DNA of 64,000 bases from Ilex aquifolium (GCA_951799425.1 OX637404.1:19671545-19735544); one strand, 5' to 3'. Numbered from the stretch's first letter, positions 1 to 11,044 are shown. A program made the numbers and translations. The notes: generated from the sequence alone by a model not told the origin.

Positions 1-3000
1 AAGACCAAATAAAACGACTGATCACATGAGAAGATTGAGGTTGCAGTTGCACCACCTGAGGACAAGATCAATCGTCTAAGGCTCTGAGCTGCTTTTACAT
101 ATGGAATCATTGGACAACAGAGATATCGAAGAACATGATTCAAGTACATAACGATAACAAGAACAAAGGCAAAAAAGACAAGGATTGAGGTGGTAAGGAG
201 TAGGACAGAAATATCAGATGGGCATTAATACAGCTTAGGGACAAAAAATTATGTAGGCCATCCTTGGTAGCTGGCTCTCAAGGCTTGTCATTTTTAATTG
301 AGTTGTGCACTTGGAAAGGGAGAAAAAGAAAACCAAAAAATGAATTTGTAGGAACATTATCACACCACTCAAACATGATGTACGAAGAAATGATGGCATA
401 ATTTCACCAAGTCGTACTAGCACTTTTCATACATTCGTTTTGCAATAATATATGTTCTATGCCAAATACAGGAGTTTTTCTTTCAAGAAACAAAAAACAC
501 GTATCTTAATCAAATGGATAAGAAATAAGGGCTAGCCATTCAACAATACACAAGTAAAAGCTAGATTTTCCACATTAAAAAGAAATATGCATTTACAGAA
601 CTCTACAAAAAAGATAATGCCATGTAATCAGACAAATGGAACTAAAAGGCACTATCAGAATGCAAGAATGGATGCACCAACTGAATTTGCCAACACCATA
701 CCTATAAACACCAAATAATGGTCCAATATACAAGTTGTAGTCAAATATGGCAGCTCCATTCATGGATCAAGACCTCGACTAAAAAAATTCAGAATGAAAA
801 TTAGCAGTGACGCTGGTGAATCATCAATTTCTCGTTTGCACATGAACTGCATGATTTTGTTTGGTTATCCAAATTAGATGAATACAGATTTGAGCTGGTC
901 ATAATTAGTAACAATGCCTGTTGACAGCTCCATTAACCCTTCAAATCCTACATATTCTCGGGCCCATACGGTTACTGTTGATTCAGAAGTAGATGTGATA
1001 CAGCATTTTGATAACAACTGAGCAGTTCTTGAAGCGCTAAACAAGTTCAAAAGCTATCAAAAGAAATAAAAAAAATCTACTTGTCCTTACTTTTTTCCCC
1101 TGCTAATTAGCTGTGCATGAGAAATGCTCTTACGTGGTTCTGAACAGTTATTTAAATGTTTTTCCCCACCATAGATGCTTCTTCCATCTACAGCTCGTTA
1201 TTTTCAAAACAATTACTTAAATAAAAGAACATATATATCTCAGATGTTTGGCAACTTACCAAAACTGAATAACATAACTGCAAGGTCTATACCATATGAA
1301 AACAAATCATTGTATTTACTATCAAAAAGATTGAATATGGTTGGGTGGAAATCAATCAATGAAGTTTACGGTGTGAATGTGAGGGAGTGTCATAAAATGA
1401 AAATTTCATTCGGGAAAAACATGTTTGCTTATATACCTTGTTTTGGCAAATCATAAAAGTAGTTGTGGAATAACAAAATAAGAATCAAAATTGCAGAGCG
1501 AATTCATATTGAAATTAAAGTTAGGTCAACTTTAGAGCCACTGGAAGCATTGTTGTTGGCACAAAACCCTATCTACAAGACGGCAACATTTAATGTCAAC
1601 AGCTAGGAAACACGGACACCATTAACCATTAGCAAATAAATAAACCATTCTATATGTTCACGCTTACAAACACGAGGTTTATTCATTTAGGGCAATAAAG
1701 TGAATGATCGGGTGCATTAGGAGGTTTGTTTCAAAATCGTGGACTAGAGTCCATGATAAGAAGCAGTGACCAATTGGGTACTTCAATCCCAAGAAGTCGT
1801 CTTCTACTGGACTATGCGATCTCTCAACATTTCTCACATTTTGAGACTCTTCTTAAAAACTGGAAACCCTAGAATTATCTGAAGTTTTCAGTAAGTCACA
1901 CATAAGAAGATGAAAACTTTGACGGGGGGAGGATCATACATGTGTCTTTCTAGCAGTTGGCTTATCAAGCATTTCTGAAACCGCTGCAATCCCTACTGAT
2001 GAGCCTAGAAAAATAAAAGTTGCTTCTCATTTTAACCAGCATGGGATGTGTAAATTCAAGTCTAACCCCACTTTTTCCTTATAATGATGTGTATTGTAGT
2101 GTTAGTGCATACAACTAAATAAGGTTTCATGTATGCCACTTTTGTAATCACTTTACCAGTTGTACTAGATCATCCTTAAAGAGGGATGTGTTTTACTTAC
2201 TGGTTTGGAAATTAACCTATTCCTTTTTTGTTTTGTCAGTTGAAAAATAAAATATTCATGTAGCTAATCTAGCATTTGATTAATCCAATATTACAAGTAG
2301 AAGACATAGCATGAAGGGTGGATCAACAGAGTAACCCAGACTTACTTTAGATGGATCATTAATTTTTGTTCACCTAAAAACAAGCGGGGTTTGAACTTGG
2401 CTAAGTATTTAACAATTAGGCCTAAGTATTAAATATGCTTCTCATCAATAGCTTGAGCTGGGCATGGAAACTAGTCTCTTCAAGCTTGTCCACATAGTCT
2501 AAACAAGCAAGATCAATATATGATGGAAGTCTAAGTGCTCAACAAGTCATGCATGTGTTGCGTACAGCTTACGCATATGCTTGGGTCCAGTTAGGCAGCC
2601 ACCACCCAACTTATTAACGCAAATTCTTTGAAGGCACTTAAGGGAAAGATATACTAGTAAGAGGAAATGATATTTGTTGAACTATTCTGATCTGTTAAGT
2701 CTCAGTTTGTGAAGGTAGCAATGTTAATTGTAGAGCAAATATGGATTGTAACTTGGGTAGTAAATAAATAAATAACACATGCATCCAAGATCATGCCAAG
2801 GTCAAGCTGAGCCAAAGCTCAAGCATGAGAGAGCATTGCTGCAAGCCTGCGACAAGAAGTAAATACAAGCACCATTTATCAAAAAAATACCCTCACACAT
2901 ACTTAGCACAAAACATGAACAGATAAGTATCAGATATTCAGATGATAATGATGAGAGTACACAGATCAAGATATCAGCTACCACTTTTATCAAAAACAAA

Positions 3001-3257
3001 ACTTATATGGTAAAAAAAGAAACTTGTGCATAAAAAAATATCACCAATAATTCACTCACCTTAGCTTTTTCCCTCAACTCCTCTATCATGAAAGACAATT
3101 GTTGATGCCTCCACCACCATAAATTTGCAATCATTCTCCACAAAACTATAGCACCACTGAGAATCATTACAATTTCTCAAATGACATTTAATTAACATTT
3201 TGATGTGTCAATGGAGTGAGTAATACATTACCTTGTATTACTCACTAAATTGACTCT
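1..3257. repeat. Segmental duplication unit A (partial, cut by window start)
   Basis: This AT-rich block aligns by eye almost base for base with 57800-62030 (unit C) and more loosely with 48620-53600 (unit B). It has two deletions relative to C: about 520 bp near 2885 and about 650 bp near 3035. Apart from one exon-like piece at 1940-2004 I see no convincing gene; the short open frames are not shared with the other copies in a way that suggests coding. It ends at about 3257, where the LINE begins. The source may be an intron-rich minus-strand gene now decayed. Confidence 0.8.
1940..2004 (-). other. Exon-like block, unit A copy
   Basis: On the minus strand a pyrimidine-rich acceptor ending TTCTAG is followed by 65 bases open in one frame (core SSVGIAAVSEMLDKPTARKT) and then GTATGA, a good donor. 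The same block occurs at 59546-59610 (unit C, still open, donor GT lost) and 50575-50649 (unit B, with in-frame stops but acceptor and donor kept). Conservation of both splice sites around the frame suggests a real exon of a duplicated, decaying host gene. I do not recognise the protein. Confidence 0.4.
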
Positions 3258-3284
3258 ACGCAAGGGTTACTCAGTTGTTGAATA

Positions 3285-4208
3285 ATGGTGATAAAGCCAT
3301 TTTTTTTTTCCTGTGAAGATAGGTCACAGGCCGAGAGGATTTGTAGGAATGAGAAGCTTCAAATAGAAGGATATGGTATTGTAAAGCTTCAACGTTGGTC
3401 TCATGAATCCAATGCTATTAGAAGCCAAGTGTCGTTCTTGGGAGGATGGATTGCAGTCGAAGGGTTACCATTCCATCTGTGGCATAGAGAAGTATTTAAG
3501 AAGAATGGTGATTGTTGTTTGGGGGGGGGGGGGGGGGGGGGGGGGTTCATAGATGTTGATCGACAAACTGAAAATCTCGGAAATTTGTTTGAGGCTAGAA
3601 TTAGGGTTCATAAACCTTCATCTGGTCTTCTCAAGACTTCTTTCAGTGTTGATTTTCATGGGAAATCTTTTCCTATTAGAGTGAAGGTTTTTTCAAGCTT
3701 GGGGAGGTTCAGTCGCACTGAGAAAATAAGTTTGCAGCGAGGAGGTATTACGGAAAATCGGCGCAATGGGCGAGAGGTTGAAGATAACTTACAAAGGGAA
3801 GGGTGGAGTACGTGGCAGTCAAACAAGGCAGCAAAATGAGAAGTTTGGTCTACGGACGGGTCACAATAAATGTACAGATTTCTCCTGCTGTTTATCCAGG
3901 AAAGAAGATTACGAAGGAGGATTTGAAATTTGAAAATGATTTCAGTTTACGATTTGGTTTTAATTAGGAGAAATTTAAGGAAAATGAATCAAAAAATGGT
4001 GAAATGCATTATGGGCTGTGCTAATATGGATCACGGGAATGACGGAGATTGGGCCAAGAGAAATAATGGGTTAACTGGGCTAGGGAAACAAACTGTTACT
4101 AATGGGCCAGAAATATTGGGTAAGGGTGGAGATTGGGCCAAGAGAGATAATGGGTTATCTGGATTATGGAAAGAAGCTGGTAACAGAGGTGATAAATGGG
4201 TGGGTTGA
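3285..4208 (+). pseudogene. LINE ORF1, 5' part (DUF4283-like)
   Basis: The 184-residue frame at 3285-3839 carries the hallmark GLPFHLWHREVF followed by a Gly-rich stretch and IDVDRQTENL, the pattern of the DUF4283 domain in plant LINE ORF1 proteins, which bind nucleic acid. A second frame at 3930-4208 continues in a spacer rich in WAK and NG repeats, typical of the region after DUF4283. The frame is interrupted between the two and is then lost in a CA-rich repeat at 4255. A run of 25 G inside the domain is an expansion of a short Gly codon run. Confidence 0.75.
3521..3545 (+). repeat. Poly-G run of 25 bases
   Basis: An uninterrupted 25-base G tract lies inside the DUF4283 frame and would encode eight glycines. 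The LINE family normally has only a short Gly pair here, so this is slippage growth or a sequencing or assembly artefact. Confidence 0.95.
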
Positions 4209-4240
4209 ATTGTTATGAGTTGGCCCAATCTCCATCATTA
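4034..4240. repeat. Inverted repeat inside LINE ORF1
   Basis: GGAGATTGGGCCAA at about 4046 is matched on the opposite strand by TTGGCCCAATCTCC near 4220, with flanking similarity over about 25 bases. The left arm also recurs directly near 4127. It could form a hairpin with a loop of about 160 bases. Confidence 0.7.
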
Positions 4241-4254
4241 CCCAATATACACTA

Positions 4255-4386
4255 AAATAAACACACACATACATACTATTACATTAAATTACACATAAAC
4301 ATACTATTACACCAAAATATACATACACTATTGCATCAAAATACACACACTATTACACCAAAAACACACACACACACACTATTACA

Positions 4387-4420
<34 letters not shown>

Positions 4421-4620
4421 TTACACCAAAATACACACACAAACACATATACTATTGCACCAAAATACATGCACATGCACACACTCATACACACATTATT
4501 ATACCAAAATACACATGCACACAATTACACCAAAATACACACATACACTATTATATTATAATACACACACTATTACACCAAAATACATGCAGACACACAC
4601 CCTATTATACCAAAATAAAC
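4255..4620 (+). repeat. CA-rich minisatellite
   Basis: Variants of ACTATTACACCAAAATACAC alternate with CACACA runs for about 365 bases. Open frames in either strand here are low-complexity shadows. Confidence 0.9.
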
Positions 4621-5450
4621 ACATCAGTTAGTTTCTAATTTTAACAGATCAACGATTAAAAAAAAAATGACAAACTCTACCGCTCCTTCGATATGATATC
4701 AATTATCATTGTTTATCCTAACTTTATTTTTTCCATTTTTCTCGTAATCACAATCTAGGCCACATAAATTCAGCATGTGATTTATAGACTCCATTGATAT
4801 ACCAACTCCTAATCTTGTTAATACTTTTCCTCTTTCTAGTTTATGATTCAAATCCCTTAGAATTTTTTTAATCACAATTTTGAAAGGCTTTAATTATTTT
4901 TATAAAATACCTATTTTTTTGCTTACAAGATTCCTTAATTGTATTATTCGTGTCTAATTTATTTATTATTCATCAATTAGTTGTGCCATAAATTTTATGT
5001 TGGGTCGGGTTGTGCCGTGTTCGTATCAATGGGTAAAATATCTGTTACAAAATTTGATCTGTTTATTCGACATGTATCAAAATAATAATTCAAATCTGAA
5101 TATGTTAAGAATTGAACCTCCGATCTGATAGTCCGGTCCGATCCGAATAAATAAAATTCCAAAAATCACATCAAATGACGAACAATTTCACTAAATTACA
5201 TCTGAATTTCATCCATCAATAACTTAATTCCAACACTTTGAGTATAATTTCATAAATAATCCAGCTAGTTTCAACAACATAAATGTTGTTATGCTGTGGA
5301 TTTTGACCGACGTCAGCCTTGAATCTCACCAATAAGGTTGTATCTCTCACATTCAAACTGTGAAGGGCCCAAATAGCATTGCTTGGGGACGATGAACAGA
5401 CGGAGGAAAAGAGAAAAAGGAGATAAAGCGGGACAAAAGAGGGAAACCTC
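4621..5450. other. AT-rich non-coding insert sequence
   Basis: No gene, tRNA or clear repeat end is visible. It belongs to the roughly 4.6 kb that separate the two parts of LINE ORF1. Confidence 0.5.
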
Positions 5451-5759
5451 ATGGGGGTGTTTGGATTGAGGGATAAAGGGGGATAAGGCAAGTTGGATTG
5501 GGTAAAAGAATGTAAGGGCCCACAAATCCCTGCTTTGGCTAAAAAAATGGAACCGGATATTTGTTGGCTTTGAATGCATCGGCCCGTAGTGATCGGAGCC
5601 CAATATCCCTTCTGAAGCGGATATATGTAACCCATGGAGCATATGGGATTCAAATTTTGTTGATAGGGTTGATCGGTATTTTACGAAAATACCCCTGCAA
5701 TTGATTAGGTTTTTACCCTTTGTCTGCCAATTCATTTCTTCAACCAACCCACTAATCTC

Positions 5760-5762
<3 letters not shown>

Positions 5763-5803
<41 letters not shown>
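5763..5803 (+). repeat. (CT)n microsatellite
   Basis: About 20 CT repeats; shorter CT tracts follow near 5852-5873 and 5955. Such tracts are common in plant 5' leader regions, and this one sits 280 bases before the first exon cassette. Confidence 0.95.
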
Positions 5804-5806
<3 letters not shown>

Positions 5807-6074
5807 AATACGGCGCACGGTGGAAGCAGATCTAGGTACGCTTCTTTCGCCTCCTCTCTCTCTCTCTCTCTCTCCTTCGTTCTCTTTGTTGGTGCTTCCT
5901 CTCTCTTTCTCTAGCTCATAACCGTTGCGTTTTTTTCTCTCTGCCAAACCCATCTCTCTCTCTCTGCGAAGAGGTGTGCATAAGTTAGGTGAGGTGGGGA
6001 GAGAGATTCTGGTGTTGGGGAAGGGATTATTTTGTATGAGTTATACTTGGTGGGTTTGCGACTGTATTTTTCAG

Positions 6075-6271
6075 ACAAAAAATGGCTAATCTTGCTGGTA
6101 AAGTTGAGGCTGAAGTTGAGATAAAATGTGATGCTGATGAGTTTTTCCACAGCTGGGGTGGTAAGCCACACCATCTACCAAATTTGTGCTCTGAAAAATT
6201 GCACAACGTTGAAGTACATGAATGTGACTGGAAGACAGAGGGTTCTGTTAAGCTTTGGACATTTGTTCATG
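6075..6271 (+). pseudogene. Major latex protein-like exon 1, copy 1
   Basis: The frame opens at the ATG at 6082 and reads 63 codons plus one base to a G|GTAAGG donor at 6271/6272. Residues such as GKVEAEVEIKCDADEFF, KPHHLPNLC and the V-x-x-C/G-DWKTEGSVKLW pattern match the N-terminal half of the MLP/RRP branch of the Bet v 1 fold, which in plants binds hydrophobic ligands. The intron falls in phase 1 of a glycine codon near residue 63, the place known for Bet v 1-type genes. Known full proteins are about 150 residues, so this is less than half. It has no stop codon, but no second exon follows, so a working product is unlikely. Confidence 0.75.
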
Positions 6272-6395
6272 GTAAGGAAAACACAACTCATAAAAATATT
6301 AGAGGAGTCTATTTAATTTCCAGTATGAGCTGTTGTTGCTGATCTTGCTATTTTGTATGAGTTATACTTGGTGGGTTTGCGACTGTATTTTTCAG

Positions 6396-6592
6396 ACAAA
6401 AAATGGCTAATCTTGCTGGTAAAGTTGAGGCTGAAATTGAGATAAAATGTGATGCTTATGAGTTTTTCCATAGCTGGGGTGGTAAGGCACACCATCTACC
6501 AAATTTGTGCTCTGAAAAATTGCACAACGTTGAAGTACATGAAGGTGACTGGAAGACAGAGGGTTCTGTTAAGCTTTGGACATTTGTTCATG
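6396..6592 (+). pseudogene. Major latex protein-like exon 1, copy 2
   Basis: This has the same structure as the first cassette, with ATG at 6403 and GTAAGG donor after 6592. It differs by a few residues (an Ile for Val in the first strand, Tyr for Asp after CDA, an Ala in place of Pro before HHLPN) and restores the EGDW motif usual for the family. The frame is open. Because the exon is 197 bases, joining two cassettes would shift the frame, so only one could be used per transcript. Confidence 0.72.
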
Positions 6593-6716
6593 GTAAGGAA
6601 AACACAACTCATAAAAATATTAGAGGAGTATATTTAATTTTCAGTATGAGCTGTTGTTGCTGATCTTGCTATTTTGTATGAGTTATACTTGGTGGGTTTG
6701 CGACTGTATTTTTCAG

Positions 6717-6913
6717 ACAAAAAATGACTAATCTTGCTGGTAAAGTTGAGGCTGAAGTTGAGATAAAATGTGATGCTGATGAGTTTTTCCACAGCTGGGG
6801 TGGTAAGCCACACCATCTACCAAATTTGTGCTTTGAAAAATTGCACAACGTTGAAGTACATGAAGGTGACTGGAAGACAGAGGGTTCTGTTAAGCTTTGG
6901 ACATTTGTTCATG
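6717..6913 (+). pseudogene. Major latex protein-like exon 1, copy 3
   Basis: ATG at 6724, acceptor and GTAAGG donor are intact and the frame is open. It starts MTNLAG rather than MANLAG and has Phe for Ser before EKLHNV; otherwise it follows the family pattern including EGDWKTEGSVKLW. Confidence 0.72.
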
Positions 6914-7037
6914 GTAAGGAAAACACAACTCATAAAAATATGAGAGGAGTCTATTTAATTTCCAATATGAGCTGGTGTTGCTGATCTTGCTATTTTGTAT
7001 GAGTTATACTTGGGGGGTTTGCGACTGTATTTTTCAG

Positions 7038-7234
7038 ACAAAAAATGGCTAATTTTGCTGGTAAAGTTGAGGCTGAAGTTGAGATAAAATGTGATGCTGA
7101 TGAGTTTTTCCACAGCTTGGGTGGTAAGGCACACCATCTACCAAATTTGTGCTCTGAAAAATTGCACAACGTTGAAGTACATAAAGGTGACTGGAAGACA
7201 GAGGGTTCTGTTAAGCTTTGGACATTTGTTCATG
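7038..7234 (+). pseudogene. Major latex protein-like exon 1, copy 4
   Basis: This is the last cassette, with ATG at 7045 and GTAAGG donor after 7234. It starts MANFAG and has Leu for Trp in the SWGG motif and Lys for Glu before GDW. The repeat ends at about 7306 and the following sequence is unrelated, so the intron after this copy has no visible acceptor or second exon. Confidence 0.72.
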
Positions 7235-7306
7235 GTAAGGAAAACACAACTCATAAAAATATTAGAGGAGTCTATTTAATTTCCAGTATGAGCTGCTGTT
7301 GGTGAT

Positions 7307-8650
7307 TTCAAAATTATTATAAAAGTGTCTTACAATAGAAAAGAGCACAGATAAAAAACTATTATCCAACAATAAATTATATCTTACTTACTGCTAAAAG
7401 CCTAGGCCAACAAGAAGACAAGTGTGGATCTGTGTCTGTGTGTAAGTGTGGATATGTGTCTGCGTTGGTGTGTGCAAGTGTGGATCTATGCGTGTTTGGA
7501 TTTCAAGTTGATCGAATTGTATATTGTCATCGAGTTTCAGTGTGACCGAGTTGTATATTGTGATTTAGTGTGGATGTACGTTTTTTTTTTTTTTTTTAAT
7601 ATTCAGTTTAATAATATAAAGTTAATAATTGGGTCAAACATGCAGTGGTTACTAAACATGTTTTTTTGTTTTTATTATTGTGGGGTAGGGGATTTTCATA
7701 GAGGGCTTTGGTATGAAGTTGGCGAGCTTCGATCATTACCGGGACTGATTTCGTTTTCTCTCTCTCTCACTTATTCCATTTTTCGATTCATCAGAGATCT
7801 ATTAGATAACCAGCCAGCTACGTAGATCAAACAAATTATTATATGTACATGGATTTTTTCCCCATATTTTTATCTTCAAATTTATCGCTTTGTTCAACAA
7901 TTGCTGCCTCGCATGAATGACCACATTGCTTGGATCTGGGTTTATGAAGGTGCAGAGGGAGGTTTGAGGGCGTAAAAAGGAATTCTCATGCTATTTTTTT
8001 GTTGATTCTCAATTGCTTGAGGCTTTTGTTATAAAGATGCTGCTGCTTCAGGATAGATGTGAATTTCCTGCCTTCAGGAAGAGCATAGCTTTGGTGATGA
8101 ATCCTTAGCCGAGAGTTGAAGTTGTATAAGGATCTAGGGAGGAAGAGGTTTTTTGAGATTTTATTCTTTGTTGTATTTGGTTTGTAAGGGTGAGGTGAAG
8201 CAGATCCCTCTTACTTGTAATTTTTACCGAAAGCAATAAAATCATTCTTTCTAAAAAAAAAAATGTAATATGTTGAGATGAATTGAGTGTTGCACAATGC
8301 TCATAAAAAAAATTAACAAAAAACAAAAAATTCGACAAAATAAGTATAATTTATTTTATGGACTTGATTTTTTTATTATATTATTATTTTCAAGTACCTA
8401 TTCATCCAAATCAATGTTTGACACCATACTCATCCAAAGTTGGTATAGGGTTAGATTATATTTTTTTCTAAAGGGTGTAATGGTCATTTCATCAATTTTT
8501 ATTTAGACATGTGAATGAGTCCATAAAACAAATGTTTTCTATCCAAAGTAAGGATAGGATTTGATAAGAATGGATCAACCCGGACTACTCTGCATTGGGT
8601 TGGATTGGATTCGGATTTAAATCTAATCCAACCCAATCCTCCCATGGGTA
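7307..8650. other. Non-coding sequence after exon array
   Basis: A TG-rich stretch, a poly-T run at about 7579-7597 and AT-rich DNA are seen. No second exon of the latex-protein family, no transposase and no RNA gene could be recognised. The frames here are short and unlike known proteins. Confidence 0.5.
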
Positions 8651-8762
8651 TCCAAACACCCCCCATGGGTACCTAACTCGATTATATCCCATACTAATAA
8701 AAAGAGGTACCCAACCCATTTATTCATGGGTGGGTTATGAGTTTAAATTGCCACTCCCAGCC

Positions 8763-8782
8763 GTTACTAATGGGCCAGAAAT
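8763..8782 (+). repeat. Direct repeat of 4094-4113
   Basis: GTTACTAATGGGCCAGAAAT occurs identically at 4094 and 8763, and similarity extends several bases either side. It may mark both edges of the insertion into LINE ORF1, or be one of the TGGGCC-type repeats internal to ORF1. Confidence 0.7.
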
Positions 8783-8803
8783 AGTGGGTCCTTTTAACAC
8801 TAA

Positions 8804-9587
8804 GGGCATGTTTGTTTGAGGATTGCTATACATGGATTGAGAAATGTATTTCTTATATTTTTAATACCCATAGAAACTAATACAGGTAATAGAAAGTATT
8901 TCAATCCCCTCTCATATTTGTTAATTCAATAGGTATTATGGTGGATCCCATAAATCACCATCTATTCTATCATATCTTATATAACAAATATACAATTTTA
9001 TCCTTAAAATCATCCATTCCATTAATTAATTCTAAATGTATGTACATAAAAAAATTGTAAAAAAAAAAACTAGTGACACTCTACGCTTAAACATATTATA
9101 TGGAAAAAATTTAAAATAATTTTTTTTTAGAAAACGTAAAAAAAACGGTGACAGCTTAAACATAATATAAGAAAAAAATTAAAAAAAAAAAAAAGCCGTT
9201 GACACCGTACACTTAAATATAATATAAGGAAAAAAATTCAAAATCAACATTTTTTTAAAAAAAATTAATAAAATTAAAAAACAAAAAACCGTCGGTGGTC
9301 AAATCTCATACTAACATTAAAAGCCGAATGGTAATTCAGTCATTAATCTCCTTAATTCTGTTGGTGGCCAAAATCCAAAAAATAATACCACCTCCTAGAT
9401 GGTATAATATATACCCATCTACATGGGTCTATATAGCTACTATTGTAAATGGCGGGTCGGTATTGCAATCCAAAAAATAATACTACAAAAAAAAAGACAA
9501 ATAAATAAAGTATTATTGAGCTCTCAAGTACTATTTTCCCTAATATCACCGTCTTATACCACCGTTATTCTTAAAACAAACATGACC
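8804..9587. mobile_element. Tourist-like (PIF/Harbinger) MITE
   Basis: The left end GGGCATGTTTGTTTGAGG and the right end, read in reverse as GGTCATGTTTGTTTTAAG, form imperfect terminal inverted repeats. They are flanked by TAA at 8801-8803 and TAA at 9588-9590, the 3-bp target duplication of this superfamily. The 784-bp interior is AT-rich with A/T tracts and has no transposase. It is inserted in the LINE ORF1 region. Confidence 0.75.
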
Positions 9588-9590
9588 TAA

Positions 9591-10778
9591 AAGGTTAACA
9601 GGTTTTAAGAGGCTTGTGACCCAACCCTCTTCTTTTTTACCACTCGATCAACGTTCCAGTAGGGCTTGTTCTCACCGTCGAGGAAATGAAAACCTGTATG
9701 CAGATGAGGATGGACGAAGACGTGGTGCTTAGGCAAACGATGTTTTCGATGATGAAGGCTTTTTGAGAGGCAAAGTAGAGAAGCCGATGGGTGAAGGAAA
9801 AATCGCAGAAGAGATAAATGATATGGAAAAGGTATGCAATGACAACGAAAGTTAGAGGGATGATTTTGAATTAGGGTTTGGATGCATGGATGAGCATATG
9901 TAGAGGAAGTTGTCTATACACAGGTGGATGAAGGTCACTATAATGATTTTAATGCTGCATTAGAGTGGTATGAAAGTGCTGATTCGAATGGTAGTTTGAA
10001 GGATTCTTTATATCGTCTCGATATTTGGAATGAGGATAGGTTACAGGTTGATGAGGTTTATGATGGAATGGCGAAAGTTTTAGCTGGGGGAGAATTGAAG
10101 GAGGCTCAAATTGACGATCAGATGGCAAACAACCAGAATTGTGAGGTATGTTCTAAAGCACTTTCTTGCACTTTGGAAGGATTCAAAATATCCCAAAAAA
10201 ATTCAGTGATGGAGTCCTCCGGGTGTGTTCTACTTTCTGGGGGAGGGAGTGTCAAAGTCCAGTCTTCTTCTGATCTTGCTAGTGGTGTGGGTGTGTGGGA
10301 AATCAGGGAGGGGTTGCTAGTTTTAGTGAAGGAGTGCTCTGGTGGGGAGAAAAACTGTGAGGGGTTGGGTTTGGGTTCTAAAACCTATGATGAAATTGGG
10401 TTCTCTGAAAAGGGTTTGGTGGTTCAAGGGGACACTGAATCTTGGTTGACTCTGGGGGGCCAGTTTCGGGCTTATTAGGGTATGTGATTACATGTTAAGT
10501 ACTAATAATAATTTTTCCACCTTGAATTTTGCTCGAGGGAATATAGAAGTTGTGCCAACTAGGGTTATGGTGAATTTTGAGGGGGAAGGAAGTAGGGAGG
10601 GGATAGAGTTAGAGGGTGAGGATAGGGATTCCAATGGATATTTGATTGTCAGATAAGGAAAATGGGTAGTGCTAAAGAATTTTCTACATGAAATGGATTT
10701 TTCTTTGGTTCCATCCAAGAAGAAACGAAAACAAAAGAAGGCAGGTAGAAGTGAGAACAAAAGAAGAGGGGAGAAATA
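9591..10778 (+). pseudogene. LINE ORF1, 3' part
   Basis: An acidic, Gly/Ser-rich frame (9924-10478) is followed by a segment ending in a very basic tail, PSKKKRKQKKAG then SENKRRGEK and a stop at about 10778, just before ORF2. A Lys/Arg-rich ORF1 end close to the ORF2 start is usual in plant L1 elements. The frame is shifted at least once between the two segments. No zinc knuckle was found. Confidence 0.6.
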
Positions 10779-10855
10779 GTTAAAAAATTTACAATCAAGA
10801 ATAAATTACGAGGGTGGTAATTGTAAAAGAAGTGAGGTGGGGGCAATTGTTTGTT

Positions 10856-10997
10856 ATGAAAATTATTAGTTTGAATGTTAGAGGATTAGGTTCATGAAGG
10901 AAGAGATGTATAATTAAGGAGTTTTTGGAGAGAATTGGGCCGGAGGTGATAATTTTCCAAGAAATTAAGTTGGAAGTCATTGATAGGTCATTCATTA
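10856..10997 (+). pseudogene. LINE ORF2 start (endonuclease N-terminus)
   Basis: MKIISLNVRGLG is the standard opening of the plant LINE ORF2 endonuclease (exonuclease-endonuclease-phosphatase fold, with the active-site Asn in LNVRG). It is followed after a frame break by IIFQEIKLE, matching the QET/K metal-binding motif. The reading is cut at 10998 by the CACTA terminus. Confidence 0.85.
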
Positions 10998-11044
10998 CAC
11001 TACAAGAAAAAAAGCTTGTTGCTTCGGAGTTATTTGCTTCGGTC

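Larger units (their letters stand above)
6029..7306 (+). repeat. Four tandem 321-bp exon cassettes (major latex protein exon 1)
   Basis: Units start at 6029, 6350, 6671 and 6992 with a strict 321-base period and only a handful of differences. Each unit has, in order, a polypyrimidine-AG acceptor (TATTTTTCAG), seven leader bases, an ATG, 190 coding bases and a GTAAGG donor, followed by the start of an intron. The second exon of the family is not seen between here and 8800. High identity shows the amplification is young relative to the host LINE. Confidence 0.9.
5451..8671. mobile_element. Possible TIR transposon carrying captured exon array
   Basis: CATGGGGGTGTTTGGAT at 5451 is matched in inverted orientation by ATCCAAACACCCCCCATG at 8654-8671, one base longer in the C run. 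The match beyond 17 bases is weak and no target-site repeat is convincing. Between the ends lie CT repeats, the four major-latex-protein exon cassettes and non-coding DNA, but no transposase. The arrangement resembles a gene-fragment-carrying non-autonomous element (PIF/Harbinger-like or similar). The inverted ends could also be chance remnants of two MITEs. Confidence 0.4.

Noticed and set aside
4331-4561. Open frames on both strands in the CA-rich repeat
   Set aside because: Low-complexity Thr/His and Cys/Val repeats produced by (CA)n; no domain.
5763-5955. CT-rich frame reading Arg/Glu repeats on the minus strand
   Set aside because: Pure microsatellite translation.
6082-7305. Four complete small latex-protein genes
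   Set aside because: Each frame runs past an evident GTAAGG donor into intron sequence; the family needs a second exon that is not present.
6029-7306. CRISPR-like or satellite array
   Set aside because: Units are 321 bp, contiguous and contain a known plant exon; no spacers.
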